Assembly (NCBI GenBank): GCA_020746875.1
Contig: JAGTJL010000019.1
Location: forward strand, 310,001 to 374,000
Direction of reading: 5' to 3'
DNA: 64,000 nt
Source of the DNA: Rhexocercosporidium sp. MPI-PUGE-AT-0058
Lineage: Eukaryota; Ascomycota; Leotiomycetes; Helotiales
Numbering within the stretch: position 1 is the first letter of the stretch; each line of letters starts with the position of its first letter. Positions 23,101 to 34,861 of this stretch are shown one piece after another. The position numbers and the translations under genes were made by a program. Below the pieces are notes generated by a model. The model was not told the DNA's origin. It saw only the letters and a list, made by a program, of their open reading frames with translations, and searched no databases.

Positions 23101-24070
23101 TTATAAAACAATTAATACTTCCGAACTTGCGGAATTGCTATTCGAGAGAGTATTTTCTCTTTTTAATATACTTTAAAGTATTATATTTAATAAAAGTACG
23201 GTATTTATTAATAAATTCTAATCTGTTTTTTACTTTTATATATATATTAAATAAAGATTAAGCTTTATATATTATTCTTAAATAAATAAATAAATAAAAA
23301 AATAAAACTAAAATCTGGAGATATACTTCCGCGCTTTCTGCGAAATATTATAAAAAAACTAAATAAAAAAACTAGCTTTTACCGAGTTTATTTATAATAA
23401 TTCCTTTTATTAAACGCTCCAAATATTTCTATTTTAAGTCTATTATAATTATAAGCCGATAATATTATAAAACTTTAAGGATAATATTTAAGAAAAAAAA
23501 GTATTAATTGCCCGAAATAGAATTAAGTTATTAAATAATAAACGAGCTGAACTTACGAAAGTTTGAAATTATACGTAATAAAATCGAGAAGGCTATTATA
23601 ATACCCGGCATCTAGATAAATATTTTTAATTAAAATAATAAATAATACTTAATATTAAGAATATTCAATTAAAGATTAGAAAGCTATCGCTAAAATATAT
23701 TAGCTTATTTTAGATTATTAAATGCGTAAGTGATACGGCATATACTTTGAAACTACTAAACTTATATGAAAAGCTTTACTTAATATTTTATATATTTTTA
23801 TTAAAAGAATATATAATATAAGCTAATAAATAATCAGATAATTACTTATTTGATAAACTTCCGGAGTTAAGTAAAGAAAATAACCTCTAAGAATAAGAGA
23901 TTAAAAGCATTCTTAATTATAAATAAGATAAAAGAAATAAAATTAAGAAATATTTAATTAAATAAAAAGATTTCCCGAAAGATTATAATACTTAGCTTTT
24001 AGTATACTTAAACCTCGAAAATACTAAAAAAACTCTTAATATATATAATAAAAATTATAAATTAGAAAAT
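20200..24070 (+). pseudogene. Element B pol: RT, RNase H, integrase, chromodomain (degenerate)
   Basis: Reverse transcriptase is legible at about 20950-21480 (INYRGLNKVTIKNRH, IPFGLFNAS, and the catalytic box reads YFDNILIYS, where one Asp codon has become Asn). RNase H lies at about 21700-22200. Integrase is at about 22600-23600 (LIDFIIRLP, INRYSKIARYL). A Rab-like GPY/F-type segment and a chromodomain relic (KYLIK*KDFP with the Trp codon turned to stop) lie at about 23690-24060. A chromodomain downstream of integrase marks it as a chromovirus. Dozens of stops make it inactive. Confidence 0.88.
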
Positions 24071-26005
24071 TAAATACCAGAAGCAAAAAAATATAAAACT
24101 TCCGCGTAATTTATAAGAAGGCCGAAAAGATTACGAAAGGTCGGAAGGCTAAGAAAATATCGCTAATTATAAATAAAAATATTCTTTTTTTATATTTTCT
24201 TATAAAAGTTTTAAAAGTTTTATTAAAGTTTTAGAAATAATACTAGCGTAAATATAAAATATATAATATTATATTAAAAAAGAATAAGCTTATAAAATAT
24301 ATTTAAATTATAATTTAAAAAATAATAAGATTCTATTTCAGTTATAAAATAATAATATAATTCTATTGCAAGTACTTAAAATATAAAATATTTATTTTAT
24401 AAATCAAATCATCCGAAAAACCCAAACTCTTTAACGCTAAACCCAGACTTGCACCGTAATATTTACTAAGCGCTAAAAAACTGCAAAATATCTCTTAGAA
24501 TAATTCTAATAATCTCGTTCGATATAATACCGCTCTAATATAATATTAATATATATTAGCAGCGGAGTAAGCACGGAACACTTATAATAATTATTATAAC
24601 TTCGCGGTATAACCGAATCTCTATTATTAATTCTTTTATTAAACCGTAAGTAATCTAATCGGCCTCGGAAGCGAAAGTAATAATATAAGCGTTCTTAAAC
24701 TTAAATATATTACTAATTAAACGTATTATATTCTTATAAAACTTCTCGAACTCTTTCATTTCGTTAATATATTAATAATATTCCGAAGAAGAAAAGTATA
24801 ATTTACAGAAAAAGTATTAATAAAAAAAGAGATTTAATTAATATTTTTCTTATCGGGCTTAAAGGATATACGCGATAAAGAATCGGTTATACGGTATTTC
24901 TTAAGCTAAGCAGCGAAGCTTTAAGCTCCCGTAGGAATCGTAAAATCATAATCCTCGGAGGCGACGCCAGTATTATACTAGCTATTCTCACGCAATTAAT
25001 TCTCGAAATCAACGGCAAAGTTCTTTATAATATAAATATTCTTATAAAAAATATAAAAGAATTATTTATTTTATAATTAATATACGGTTTACTTTTAACG
25101 CGCTTAGTATTATATTATTAACAAACTTTATAAATATAAGTACGTACGATAATATAAACAGCCTTTTACTCGGAGCAGCGGTCGTAATTCTTCTTGCCTT
25201 CTTTATTAATATAGCGGAAGAAGAGATCGATTAATATAATTTTAAAATATTAGCCGTAAGAACTTCTGCGAAGCTAATTCGTAAAATTATTAAATGCGAT
25301 AGCTTTAAGACGCTAAACGAAAGATATAATAATAATAATAATATTAATAATTAATTAAAAAAGAAAAAAAGAAGAAAAATAAAAGGATAGCAACGTATAA
25401 GTACAAGTATTATATATAAATAAGCTGAAGAAGAAAGATTATTATTAACGCAATAAAGAAGCTATTTATATATACGTTTTAATAAAATAGCGAGATCGTA
25501 ATCATTACGTAATTATATTATTATATTTATACTATTTGTATTCCATTTATTCAGCAAATAAACGTAAATACGCTATTAGCGCGCAACCTGCCTATTACTT
25601 CGCCGACCGAAGACAACTCTTTAATAATAATAATAATTGCAGTACTCGAATATAAGTGTAAAAGCTCTTATATATACGCGTAAGAATCTTATAATTAAAA
25701 TAAATATCTTCTGTTATTTTATAAAATTATTCTTATTTATTAAGCTAATAATACTAATATATTATACGGAACAGCTTATAAAATAATCGGACGACGTCCG
25801 ACAAACTAATCGCGGTATAATACTATATGCTTAACGTAATGATTTAAATAATCGCATTAATCTAATTAATTAAACTTATCGACCGGAATACGGCTATCCG
25901 ATTTACCGCGGCCTAGTCCTCGCTTTAAGCGACGCGAAAGCGTATTAATATATTATTAATTAAAGCATCGGTATCGCGGACGCTATTACTAAGAAAGAGA
26001 ATAAT
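24071..26005. other. Unassigned 1.9-kb 3' segment of element B
   Basis: This stretch lies between the chromodomain and the 3' LTR. It is AT-rich with scattered CG-containing islands (about 24640-24680, 25560-25610, 25780-25990). No intact ORF or recognised domain is seen on either strand. No internal duplication that would mark another insertion was found by eye. Confidence 0.5.
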
Positions 26006-26262
26006 TATTATATATATACTTATTTATTCTATTTATACGGAATCGAGCCCGTAATATAAAGAAGCCGAAGCTTTTATAATATTAATAGAATCAGTCTTAT
26101 TTATATATTTAATTACGCCGGCGTTTTACTTTTCCTTATAAATAACCTCTTTTATATATACGCTTCTTCTCTGGACTTCTTCGAAGGCCAGAGATTAATT
26201 CTTTAAATATAATTTACTCTGAACTTCTACGAAGCTTTGCCTACCGTGAATTCCATCTGATA
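26006..26262 (+). repeat. Family-B 3' LTR (257 bp), heavily RIP-mutated
   Basis: It aligns without gaps to 17973-18229. Its start reads TATTATATATATACTT where the 5' LTR reads TGTCATGTATATGCTT; every difference in that block is a C-to-T or G-to-A change. Confidence 0.9.
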
Positions 26263-26267
26263 ATAAT

Positions 26268-26938
26268 CTTAAGGATAATCGATAATTAGACTTTATAAAA
26301 TACGACGCTATTTATAAAAAAAGGGAAAGGCAAAAGTCAATAAAAGGAATTATCGAAGGAAGTTATAAATAAGCGGCGTAAAAAGAAGCTATATTACGAG
26401 TATAGCTTTCTTAAATATATAATAAGCTCTTATTATAAAAATAATATTAAGAAAAAATAATTTAATTTTATAAAATAAAAAGTATACAATATTACCGGCG
26501 TATTATTTCTTTTCTTACCAAAAGAAGTCTAAATTAACGCTATTTACCGTTATATAATAATAAATAAGCTTAACGCTAATTATATCGACAGTCAAATCGA
26601 GGGTAACGATAGTAAAGAAAATAATAAGTAAAGCGAAACAGATAATAATTATATCCGCTAGTATATAATAAGACCCGAGTCTAGCGACTAGACTTAATAA
26701 AATAAATAATACGTTTAATAACGAGTATCCAAGATTACACGTAAGGTATAAAGCCCAGAAAACATAACTAATATCGAGAGAAGCGAAGACTTATAATATT
26801 AAGGCAACGTTATATTATTAAGGCTAATATTATCTAGACTTTAAGAGCGCGAAGTCTAGCGGGTTACTTAACGGGAGGAGTACCTTATTCACGAAGCTCT
26901 TAATATTAGGCACTGAATTAATATCGATACAGGAATTA
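26268..26938 (+). pseudogene. Element A gag, second part (degenerate)
   Basis: It continues the frame broken at 17972. A zinc-knuckle relic at about 26391-26441 has all Cys and the His positions turned to Tyr (TAT/TAC codons) with correct spacing. It is interrupted by element C at 26938. Confidence 0.68.
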
Positions 26939-27196
26939 TGTGACGATAGGTGCACTTAGGAGCTTCTTAGCGAGTTAGGGAATTCAGGGGTTTAGAGGTA
27001 ACTAAGTCATGCCGAGTCGGACTAATACCGGAGGGGTTTCGGAGGAGCTTATATATATGAACTTATACTCTTTTTACTCCTTCTTTTCTTCTTTATCTTT
27101 TTGTTTTTTTTATATTAAACTTATTAGCTTTTAATAGCCTTAGCTAAAGTATTATTATATACTTTTTATATTACTCTTTTAGTTAATATCGTTATA
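26939..27196 (+). repeat. Family-C 5' LTR (258 bp)
   Basis: It begins TGTGACGATAGGTGCAC and ends TATCGTTATA. The block CTTAGCGAGTTAGGGAATTC and the GGAGGGGTTTCGGAGGAGC box match the partner LTR and the C' LTR. An AT-rich TATATATATGAAC stretch is probably the LTR core promoter. Confidence 0.9.
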
Positions 27197-30100
27197 TTAA
27201 ATAAAAAGATTACTTCCGCTAAAGACGGCTTTATAATACCTTATTAGAGATTTAGTTATTAATATTTTAAAGAATTAAGATTTTAAAGATTTCTTAATAA
27301 TTAAAAACTAAGGTTTAGTTTAGCACTTCGTAATTAATAACGCCTGAAGCAGTTTTCGCTAATTACGTTTTAAATAACCCCCTTCATATAGAGGCCGCTA
27401 TGAATAGATTTTAAGGAAGTATTTTATTATATCCGAAACCTTATTATTTAAATACAAAACCCCCCCCGAATCTGCCCGGAGTTAAATACTTGTTTTTATT
27501 AAGACTTATTATATTTTAATTAACTATTAGAAAACCTATTAAATTAAGTCCTTTAATTACTACGACCTCCTTAGGGGCGCCTCTTAATTCAGAAATACTT
27601 ATTGCCTCGCCCTTTAAAATTAGCGTTATTACTTAAAAGAATAAAAGTAAAGCTTAAGATAATATAAACTATAATAATCTTAACGTTTTAAAGGGACTCT
27701 TTTAAGCCGTTAATAATTAAATTAAAGACTAGACAAATAAGTAAAAAGAATTTTAATTTAGCCTTACTAGAATTAAGGTTATGCTCGTAGCCTTTGCTAC
27801 CCTTCGGCTTAATTTAGTATAACCTGACGATAATCTTAAAAAAGACCCTATTCCTTCTAAGCCTTCCGAACTACCTTAGAGTCGCTTATAAACCCTTACT
27901 CCTTTACTTTAATTAGTAGAATTCAATAGAGGTTCACTAGGGAGTTATGCCTCTTTTACTCCCGGAGTTTATTTAAGCTCGTTTCGGCCTTTTAAAATTT
28001 AATTAATAGAGAAGATTATTTTATTAAATAATAACTTAAACCTCTTATTTAAATAATAGCGTGCTTTAATTTAAGATCGCTTAAAAGTTAACGCTAATCT
28101 TTACTTAACGAAAAGAGCTCGTCGTGCTCTCGTTTAAGGATTAACTACCGAAACGGCATAATCTTATTTAAAATCTTAATACCTTTTGAAAACCTATTCC
28201 TTTAAGACCGTTAAAGAAATAATTATACTCTTAAAATCTTACTTTTTAACCGGCTACGAAGTAGACGAGTTCCGGTTTACTTTTTACGATTTATATATAG
28301 ACTTCTATTTTAAGGAGACTTTTATTAAGTTTAAAGTAAAATTTTAAAGCGCTATTATTTAAAGTAACGTTACCAAGTCGGAATAATTCTTTTATATATA
28401 GCAAAAGCTCTCTCTTAAGTTACGAGACAAGACTTCTATTATTAAGTTAACTTAGGAAAATAATTATAATAAAATGGGTTCTTATTTTATCTCGCTAAAC
28501 TTAGAGAACCGCCGGAATTATGTATTTAATTTAAATTTCATTTTAACTCGCATCCTAAATATAACTTAAAAGCCGTCCGGTTCGGGTTAAATTACTTTTT
28601 CCGCTTAAACGCTTACTTAAAGAATTACTTTTACTTATTAATCTTCTTTTATTCCGTTTTAACGCTCTTTTACTTTTTAATAATAATTTATTTCTTTTTT
28701 ACCGCGTTAAAGCTTTATATATTTAAGGCCTTAAACTTTTATAGGCAATAATTTAATTAAGTGTTATAATTGCGGTAAATTTAGTTATTATAAAAGCGAC
28801 TGCCCCGAGACTCTTAAAGTTTAACTCGTAAACGAGGGAATCGAGGAAAAAGGCGTAAAACTAAAAGAAAAGTAAAAAGAGTTATTAAAAAGATAAATAA
28901 AAGAAAACGAAAAGGCTTAAGAAAAGACTCCTTCTTAAGTCTACGTAAATATAATTTATTAAAGCTTAATTTAAGCTCTTTTATAAAAGGAAAGCAATTC
29001 TTAGTCTTTTATATTATTAATATAAATAAATATAGCGTTATACTTTCCGCTTTAATAAATATTAAAGTAAACGGTTACTTCTTTATAAATCGGACTCTTT
29101 TTATACGCCTTTCGGAGGCCTTAAGAGTAAAGATTTTACCCCTCCCTTATACTGTCTTAATCCGTGGTTTTTAGAATTCCGTACGAAGCCACGCCTCTTA
29201 TTATATACGTCTTTACTTAATAATAGACGGCAGACGCGTATATAATTACTCTTTTGTCGTATTTAACTTAAGAAATTAAAATATAATAATTAGCGTTAAA
29301 TAAATAAGACGCTTTCGCGTTAAACTTAATTCGATTAATAACCGTCTTATATAGCCCTCTGTATACTTATAAACTCCTCGCTAAACAAAAGAGCTAATTA
29401 TGTCGCTTCTTATTAAGGCTAAAGCAAAAACTATTAACTATTATTAATTAAATACTAACCGACGTAACTCAATTATAAACTAAATTAATCGAAGACGACG
29501 ATATTATTAATTCGCTGTTAATTATATATAAGTATCGACGTTATTAAAGAATCCCTTTAAGGAATAAGAGCTAAAAACAGCTCCGAAACCTTTACTATTA
29601 AAGCCGGTCGGAAAACTAAAAGCAAGAAAGCCTTATTTACGATTACGCCGTCGCTTAAAACTTATTATAACTCTATAAAGAACTCCCTTTTTTATTTATA
29701 AAATTAACGTAAACGTATTTTATTTTAATATAAAGAGTAAAAATACTAAGTTTTTTATAATTAGTATTTATAAAGTAAACTAAGTCTTATAAGAAAAATA
29801 TAAAAAAGAGGATTTAAATATTCTTTAGATTGTGGCCGAAAGGCTTTTAAAGTAATATTAACTTCTTAAGGAAATATTTTTTAAAACGGAGTTAAACGTT
29901 TTATTATTTTATTAATATTACGACTATAAGATTTAATTAAAAGCTTTATTATTTAATTCTTATTCTCTTTTATATTATTAATTAATAAAAGAGTTAAAAG
30001 TATTAAAAGAATACTTTTTAAAGAACCTTAATAAAAGGTTTATTAAAATAAGTTAAAGTCCCTTTGCTTTTTTCGTCCTTTTTATAAAGAAAAATAATAA

Positions 30101-33100
30101 AGGGCTGCGTTTTTATATTAATTATTATCGTTTAAATATATTAACGTAAAAGGACTTATACTTTATATCGAGAATCGACAAGTTTCTCTTTCGCGTGTTA
30201 AAAGCTAAAGTGTTTATTAAACTCGATATTCGGGCCGCATTTAATTATATTTAAATTGTCATATGTATGCCTATCCATTCTATTTGTACGGAATCGGGCC
30301 CGTAGTATAAGGGGGCCGAGGCTTCTACGGTATCAGTAGAATCAGTCTTACTTGTATATTTAGTCACGCCGGCGTTCTGCTTTCCCTCACGGGTAACCCC
30401 TTTTATATATACGCTTCTCCTCTGGACTTCTTCGAAGGCCAGAGATTAGTTCTTTAAATATAATTTACCCTGAACTTCTACGAAGCTTTGCTTACCGTGA
30501 ACTCTATCTGACATAAATAAACCTTAAGTCAGAAGAGTATACGACTTTTTACATTAAATATGAGACTTATAAATGTAAAGTATTACTTTTTAAACTTTAT
30601 AATGGATTAAGCACGTATTAACGTTATATAAACGACGTATTACTAGATTATTTAGACGACTTTTATATAATATATTTTAATAATATCTTAATTTATTCGG
30701 AATCGATGGAGGAATATAAAGAATACGTTAAAATAGTTCTAAAACGGCTTATAGAAACTAGCTTATAAGCCGATATTAAGAAGTGTGAATTCCACGTTAT
30801 TTGTATTAAATACTTAAGTTATATTATAATTATAAAAGGAATTAAAGCCGACTTAAAGAAAGTAAAGCTATTACGGAACTAAAAATACTTAAAGATTATT
30901 ATAATAACGAAGTCTTTCTTAGGTTTTTACGGTTTTTATCGATAATTTATTTGTAATTTTAAACTTATCGCAAAGCCTCTTTTTACGTTTACTTAACTTA
31001 CGGTTTCCTAAAATTAAACAAAAGAATATAAAAAGGCCTTTAAAGAGTTACGGAATTAATTATTAATTATATAAAAGATTTATTATTTTAACCTCGACTT
31101 ACTAACGCGATTAAAAACCGACGCTTTTAATAAAATAATTATAGGCGTAGTTTCTTAATAATACGCTAATAGACTATAGTACCCCTTAGGATTTTATTCT
31201 TACGTCTTAAATAATTATAAGCTTAATTAAGAAATCCACGATAAAAAACTTTATATAATTATAAAATCGTTTTATAAGTAGCGTCTTAAACTTATATTTA
31301 TTCGGACTAGACTTAAAATATATTTAGACTATCGATTCCTAAAGTATTTTATAACGATAAAAGTCTTTATAAGTAAGTAAGCTTAATGAATGGAATTCTT
31401 ATTTAATTTTAATTTTTAAATTATATATACGTTAAGTAAACAAAATTAAAAAGCTAATATTTTTAATTAAAGAAAGTAAGACTTAAAAGTCTAAGAAAAG
31501 TAAAGTTAAACAGCCGATTTAAAGTCTTATTTACGCTTAATCGTCTTAACCTTAAAATTAATATAAAATTAGCGGATGAGTTTGTAATTAATATTGTTTT
31601 TTTTTATTTTCTTTTTTTAAAAACGGAAGATATTATTAACGATTCGACTTTAAAGCTATTTAAAACCTTATTTAACTTTATTAAAAAGCTTTATTAAAAT
31701 AACTATAAGTCCTTTATAAAGAAACGGAAGTCCTTACTTAAGGATTATATAATAATAAACAGACTTTTATACTTTAAAAGCCGTTTATATATATAAAAGA
31801 ATACCCTATTATATATTAAATTAATCCGAAAAGCCTATGACTAGCCGTCCACAGTATATTTAAGTAAAAAGAAGACTTACTAACTCCTCGCTCTTAAATA
31901 CTATTAATTCGGAATAAGTTCGGACTATATTTAATATATAAGAAATTATAAAGCTTATTAATACTCTCACTTTAAATAAACTAAATAATAAGGGTTTTTA
32001 TACTTTTTACTTATTCTTATATATCTTATATAATACTTATATATAGATTATAAGGATTTTTTAAAAAATAAATACGGTTTTAATCGAATCTTAGTATTTA
32101 TTAACCGCCTCGAAAAGGATTCCGTTATAATTCCTTATTATTAAGATATCGACGCTCGTAGCATTACTTAATTATTTATTTAATAAATTTATTAATTCGG
32201 ACACACTTTAAAGACGATTATATTTAATTACGGCGCTTAGTTTATTTCCTTCTTTTAAAAAGAATTCTATTATATTATCGGCGTTAAAATTAAGCTTTTT
32301 ATAGCTTATTATAAGGAGATAAACAGACAAACGGAGATTATGAATCGCTATATTAATTAAAAGCTTAAATTATTCGTTACTTATTATTAAGATAATTAGA
32401 GTGAGTTAATACTTTTAATTAATAAAGCTTAAATATCCCTACTTTATGAATTCATTAATATAGCTTTATATTAACTTAAATTCGGCATAAAACCACGTAA
32501 TAACTAGGATTAAAAGACGCCTAAGGCTATTACTTTATTAAAAAAACTTAATTACGCCGACGTAAAGAAGTTAATTTAACGTATGAAATAAGTATAAAAA
32601 ATTACTAAAGGAAATATATAAGCCGTTTAAGACCGTATAGCCCGCGTAATAAATTAAAAACGGAGGCCTATCGACTAGGAAATCGGAGAAGAAGTCTTTT
32701 TATTAATTAAAAACCTTAAGAGTCACCGTTTTAATTATAAATTTATAAATTAATAAAAAGGCCCTTTTAAGATTTTAAAGAAAGTAAGCTACTCTTATAA
32801 GTTAGAATTACTTATAAACTCTTAAATATACGACGTATTTATATTAGAACTCTTTTTTAAAAACTTAAGAAACCCTTTACTAAATCAAAAAACGCCGAAA
32901 CCTCTTTTAGAGGTTATTAAAAGTTAAAAAGAATAAGAAATCGAGGAAATCCTTAATATTAAATTATATTATAACGTACTTAAATATTAAGTAAAATAGC
33001 TAGGCCATAACCTCGATTTATAATAATATAATGCCTTCGATTTAATAAGGTCGCCTTACAAATTAAGAGATTTTTATACGGCGCATTTTAATAAACCGGG

Positions 33101-33150
33101 ACTATTCCGAAACCTATTTAAATGACTTAAGGCTTGGGAATTAAAGGAAA
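27197..33150 (+). pseudogene. Element C gag-pol (degenerate, RT split by a solo LTR)
   Basis: A zinc knuckle is legible at about 28758-28808 (YNCGKFSYYKSDCPE, first Cys and the His changed). Protease lies near 29.0-29.3 kb. Reverse transcriptase begins near 30040, breaks at 30256 and resumes at 30519; its catalytic box reads YFNNILIYSES (both Asp codons now Asn). RNase H lies near 31.0-31.5 kb and integrase near 31.8-32.7 kb. A chromodomain relic of the VLKYxVKxLGH type is at about 32930-33130. All frames contain many stops. Confidence 0.83.
30257..30513 (+). repeat. Solo LTR of family B inside element C reverse transcriptase
   Basis: The 257-bp LTR runs from TGTCATATG to TCTATCTGACA and is flanked by a perfect TAAAT duplication (30252-30256 and 30514-30518). 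No internal B sequence is present, so LTR-LTR recombination removed the rest of the element. It is less mutated than both LTRs of the full-length B copy. Confidence 0.95.
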
Positions 33151-34598
33151 ACAATTATAATTATTTAAAAGATAATAAATTATAACTTCCTTTTAAGATA
33201 ATAAAACGACGACGTTAATTAATAACTATTTACTTTTTAATTTAAAGTATTAACGGGGCCTTACGACCGCACTTTAATAAAGACTTAGTTACCGATTTTA
33301 TTATAAACGGCTACTTTTATATAAAGGTTTAAAAAAGATAACGATTATAAAGGACTACCGAAACTAATCTAAAACAAGGCCTTTTAATCTTTATTAAAAG
33401 AGTCTTCTTCTTCTCTTAATAAAGGCTTAATTAACTTATTATTTAACTTTTTATAAAAGAGGCTAAACTTCTTTTTTTTCTTTTTCTTTTTAATAATAGT
33501 AATAGCCGCTTTACGCTTAATATTATTATAACGTATACGGCGACGAGCCACATTTATATTCTCATTTTTATTCTTCTTTTCCTTTTTATTATTAATACTA
33601 TTACTACGGCGAGCTATTTTAATTACCGAAGTGACAAAGACCCGCGAGAACTTTAATAAAGCCTTTAAGTATTAAATATTAATATTACTTATAATAAACT
33701 TAACGACTTATAATAACGTTATTTAATTACTTAAATATAATATAATAAAGAGCCCGAGTCTCCTTTAATACCGCAAACCTTAATTCTTTTATAATCTTAA
33801 GCGCCTCCGCGGTCGCTATAAGTAATACTTTGTCGATCGACGAGGCGGTAACTTAGACTTCCGTATTATCGGCAATTATTAATAACGCGTCGTATTCTAG
33901 GCTTATAAATTACAAAAGCTAAAAAGTCAAAAGTATTAATATTAGACTCGTTTTAAAAGTTATTTAGACCTTAATTTATAAGGCGGCAAGATCTCTTTTA
34001 GGCTATGCAATAAGCATATTTCTTCGAGTTATTTTTATTAAAGTAATAAGAGTAGCCCGGCTTCTTTATTATCCGGCGCACGTAGCGCACGCAGCAGTTG
34101 CGGTAAGCCGCCGCTAAGGCTTTTAATAAAGTTAAAAGAAGTATTATTATAATTAAAATTCGGATTTTATTATAAAAGTCACGGGATTTTATTTACTTAT
34201 TATTGTTTATTTATTTTAATTAATTAATTATACGTATTAGTAATTATATAACGTAAATTAATAATTTAAGGTAACTTATAAAGAAGTATGTATTATTAAA
34301 GAAAGAAGAATTAACTTTTTAAAAAGTTTAACGTATATATGCGTTAATATAAGTAAATAAATCGATGGCGTTAAGGCAATATAATATAATAAGTAACGGA
34401 TTAAATTTAGACGCTTATTTCATTAATTAAATAAATAAAAGCTCGCTTTTTTATAATATGTTATTTACTATTATATAAGACCTCGCTTACACTCGCGTAA
34501 CCTCGCTTGACCTTGGATAAGAGCCCTTAATACCGTAATAATATTAAACTACGACTAATTAAAGATTAAGAATAATCTCTTTTTTAAGAGGAAGGTAA
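33151..34598. other. Unassigned 3' segment of element C
   Basis: About 1.4 kb between the chromodomain and the 3' LTR. It is matched by the minus-strand C' remnant on both sides of the nest (16244-16570 and 39624 onward). No intact ORF remains. In C' the antisense direction keeps a 74-codon frame (39719-39943 plus). Confidence 0.55.
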
Positions 34599-34856
34599 TA
34601 TGATAATAAGTATACTTAAGAGCTTCTCAGCGAGTTAGGGAATCCAGGGGTTCAGAGGTAATTAAGTCATGCCGAGTCGGACTAGTATCGAAGGGGTTTC
34701 GGAGGAGCTTATATATATAAACTCACACTTCCTTTACTCCCTCTTTCCTTCTTTATCTTCTTATTTCCTTTGTATTAAACCTATTAGCTCTCGATAGCCT
34801 CAGTTAAAGTACTACCATATACCTCTTACATCGCTCTCTTAGCTAGTATCGTTACA
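34599..34856 (+). repeat. Family-C 3' LTR (258 bp)
   Basis: It begins TATGATAATAAGTATAC (RIP-altered) and ends GCTAGTATCGTTACA. It is followed directly by AATTA. Outside its first 20 bases it is less AT-shifted than the 5' LTR. Confidence 0.9.
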
Positions 34857-34861
34857 AATTA

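Larger units (their letters stand above)
17973..26262 (+). mobile_element. Complete but RIP-degraded Ty3/gypsy chromovirus, family B, inserted in element A gag
   Basis: The 8290-bp element has 257-bp LTRs at both ends. The duplication is GTAAT on the left (17968-17972) and ATAAT on the right (26263-26267), a single G-to-A difference that RIP explains. Gag, reverse transcriptase, RNase H, integrase and chromodomain follow in the standard Ty3 order on the plus strand, up to about 24070. A further 1.9 kb before the 3' LTR is unassigned. The same family recurs at 1-842 (minus) and as a solo LTR at 30257. Confidence 0.93.
26939..34856 (+). mobile_element. Ty3/gypsy chromovirus family C, inserted in element A
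   Basis: The 7918-bp element has 258-bp LTRs and a perfect AATTA duplication (26934-26938 and 34857-34861). Gag with a zinc knuckle, protease, reverse transcriptase, integrase and chromodomain are arranged on the plus strand. It carries a 257-bp family-B solo LTR with its own TAAAT duplication inside the reverse transcriptase, so the pre-insertion length was about 7.66 kb. A related minus-strand element, C', is the outermost layer of the nest. Confidence 0.92.
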
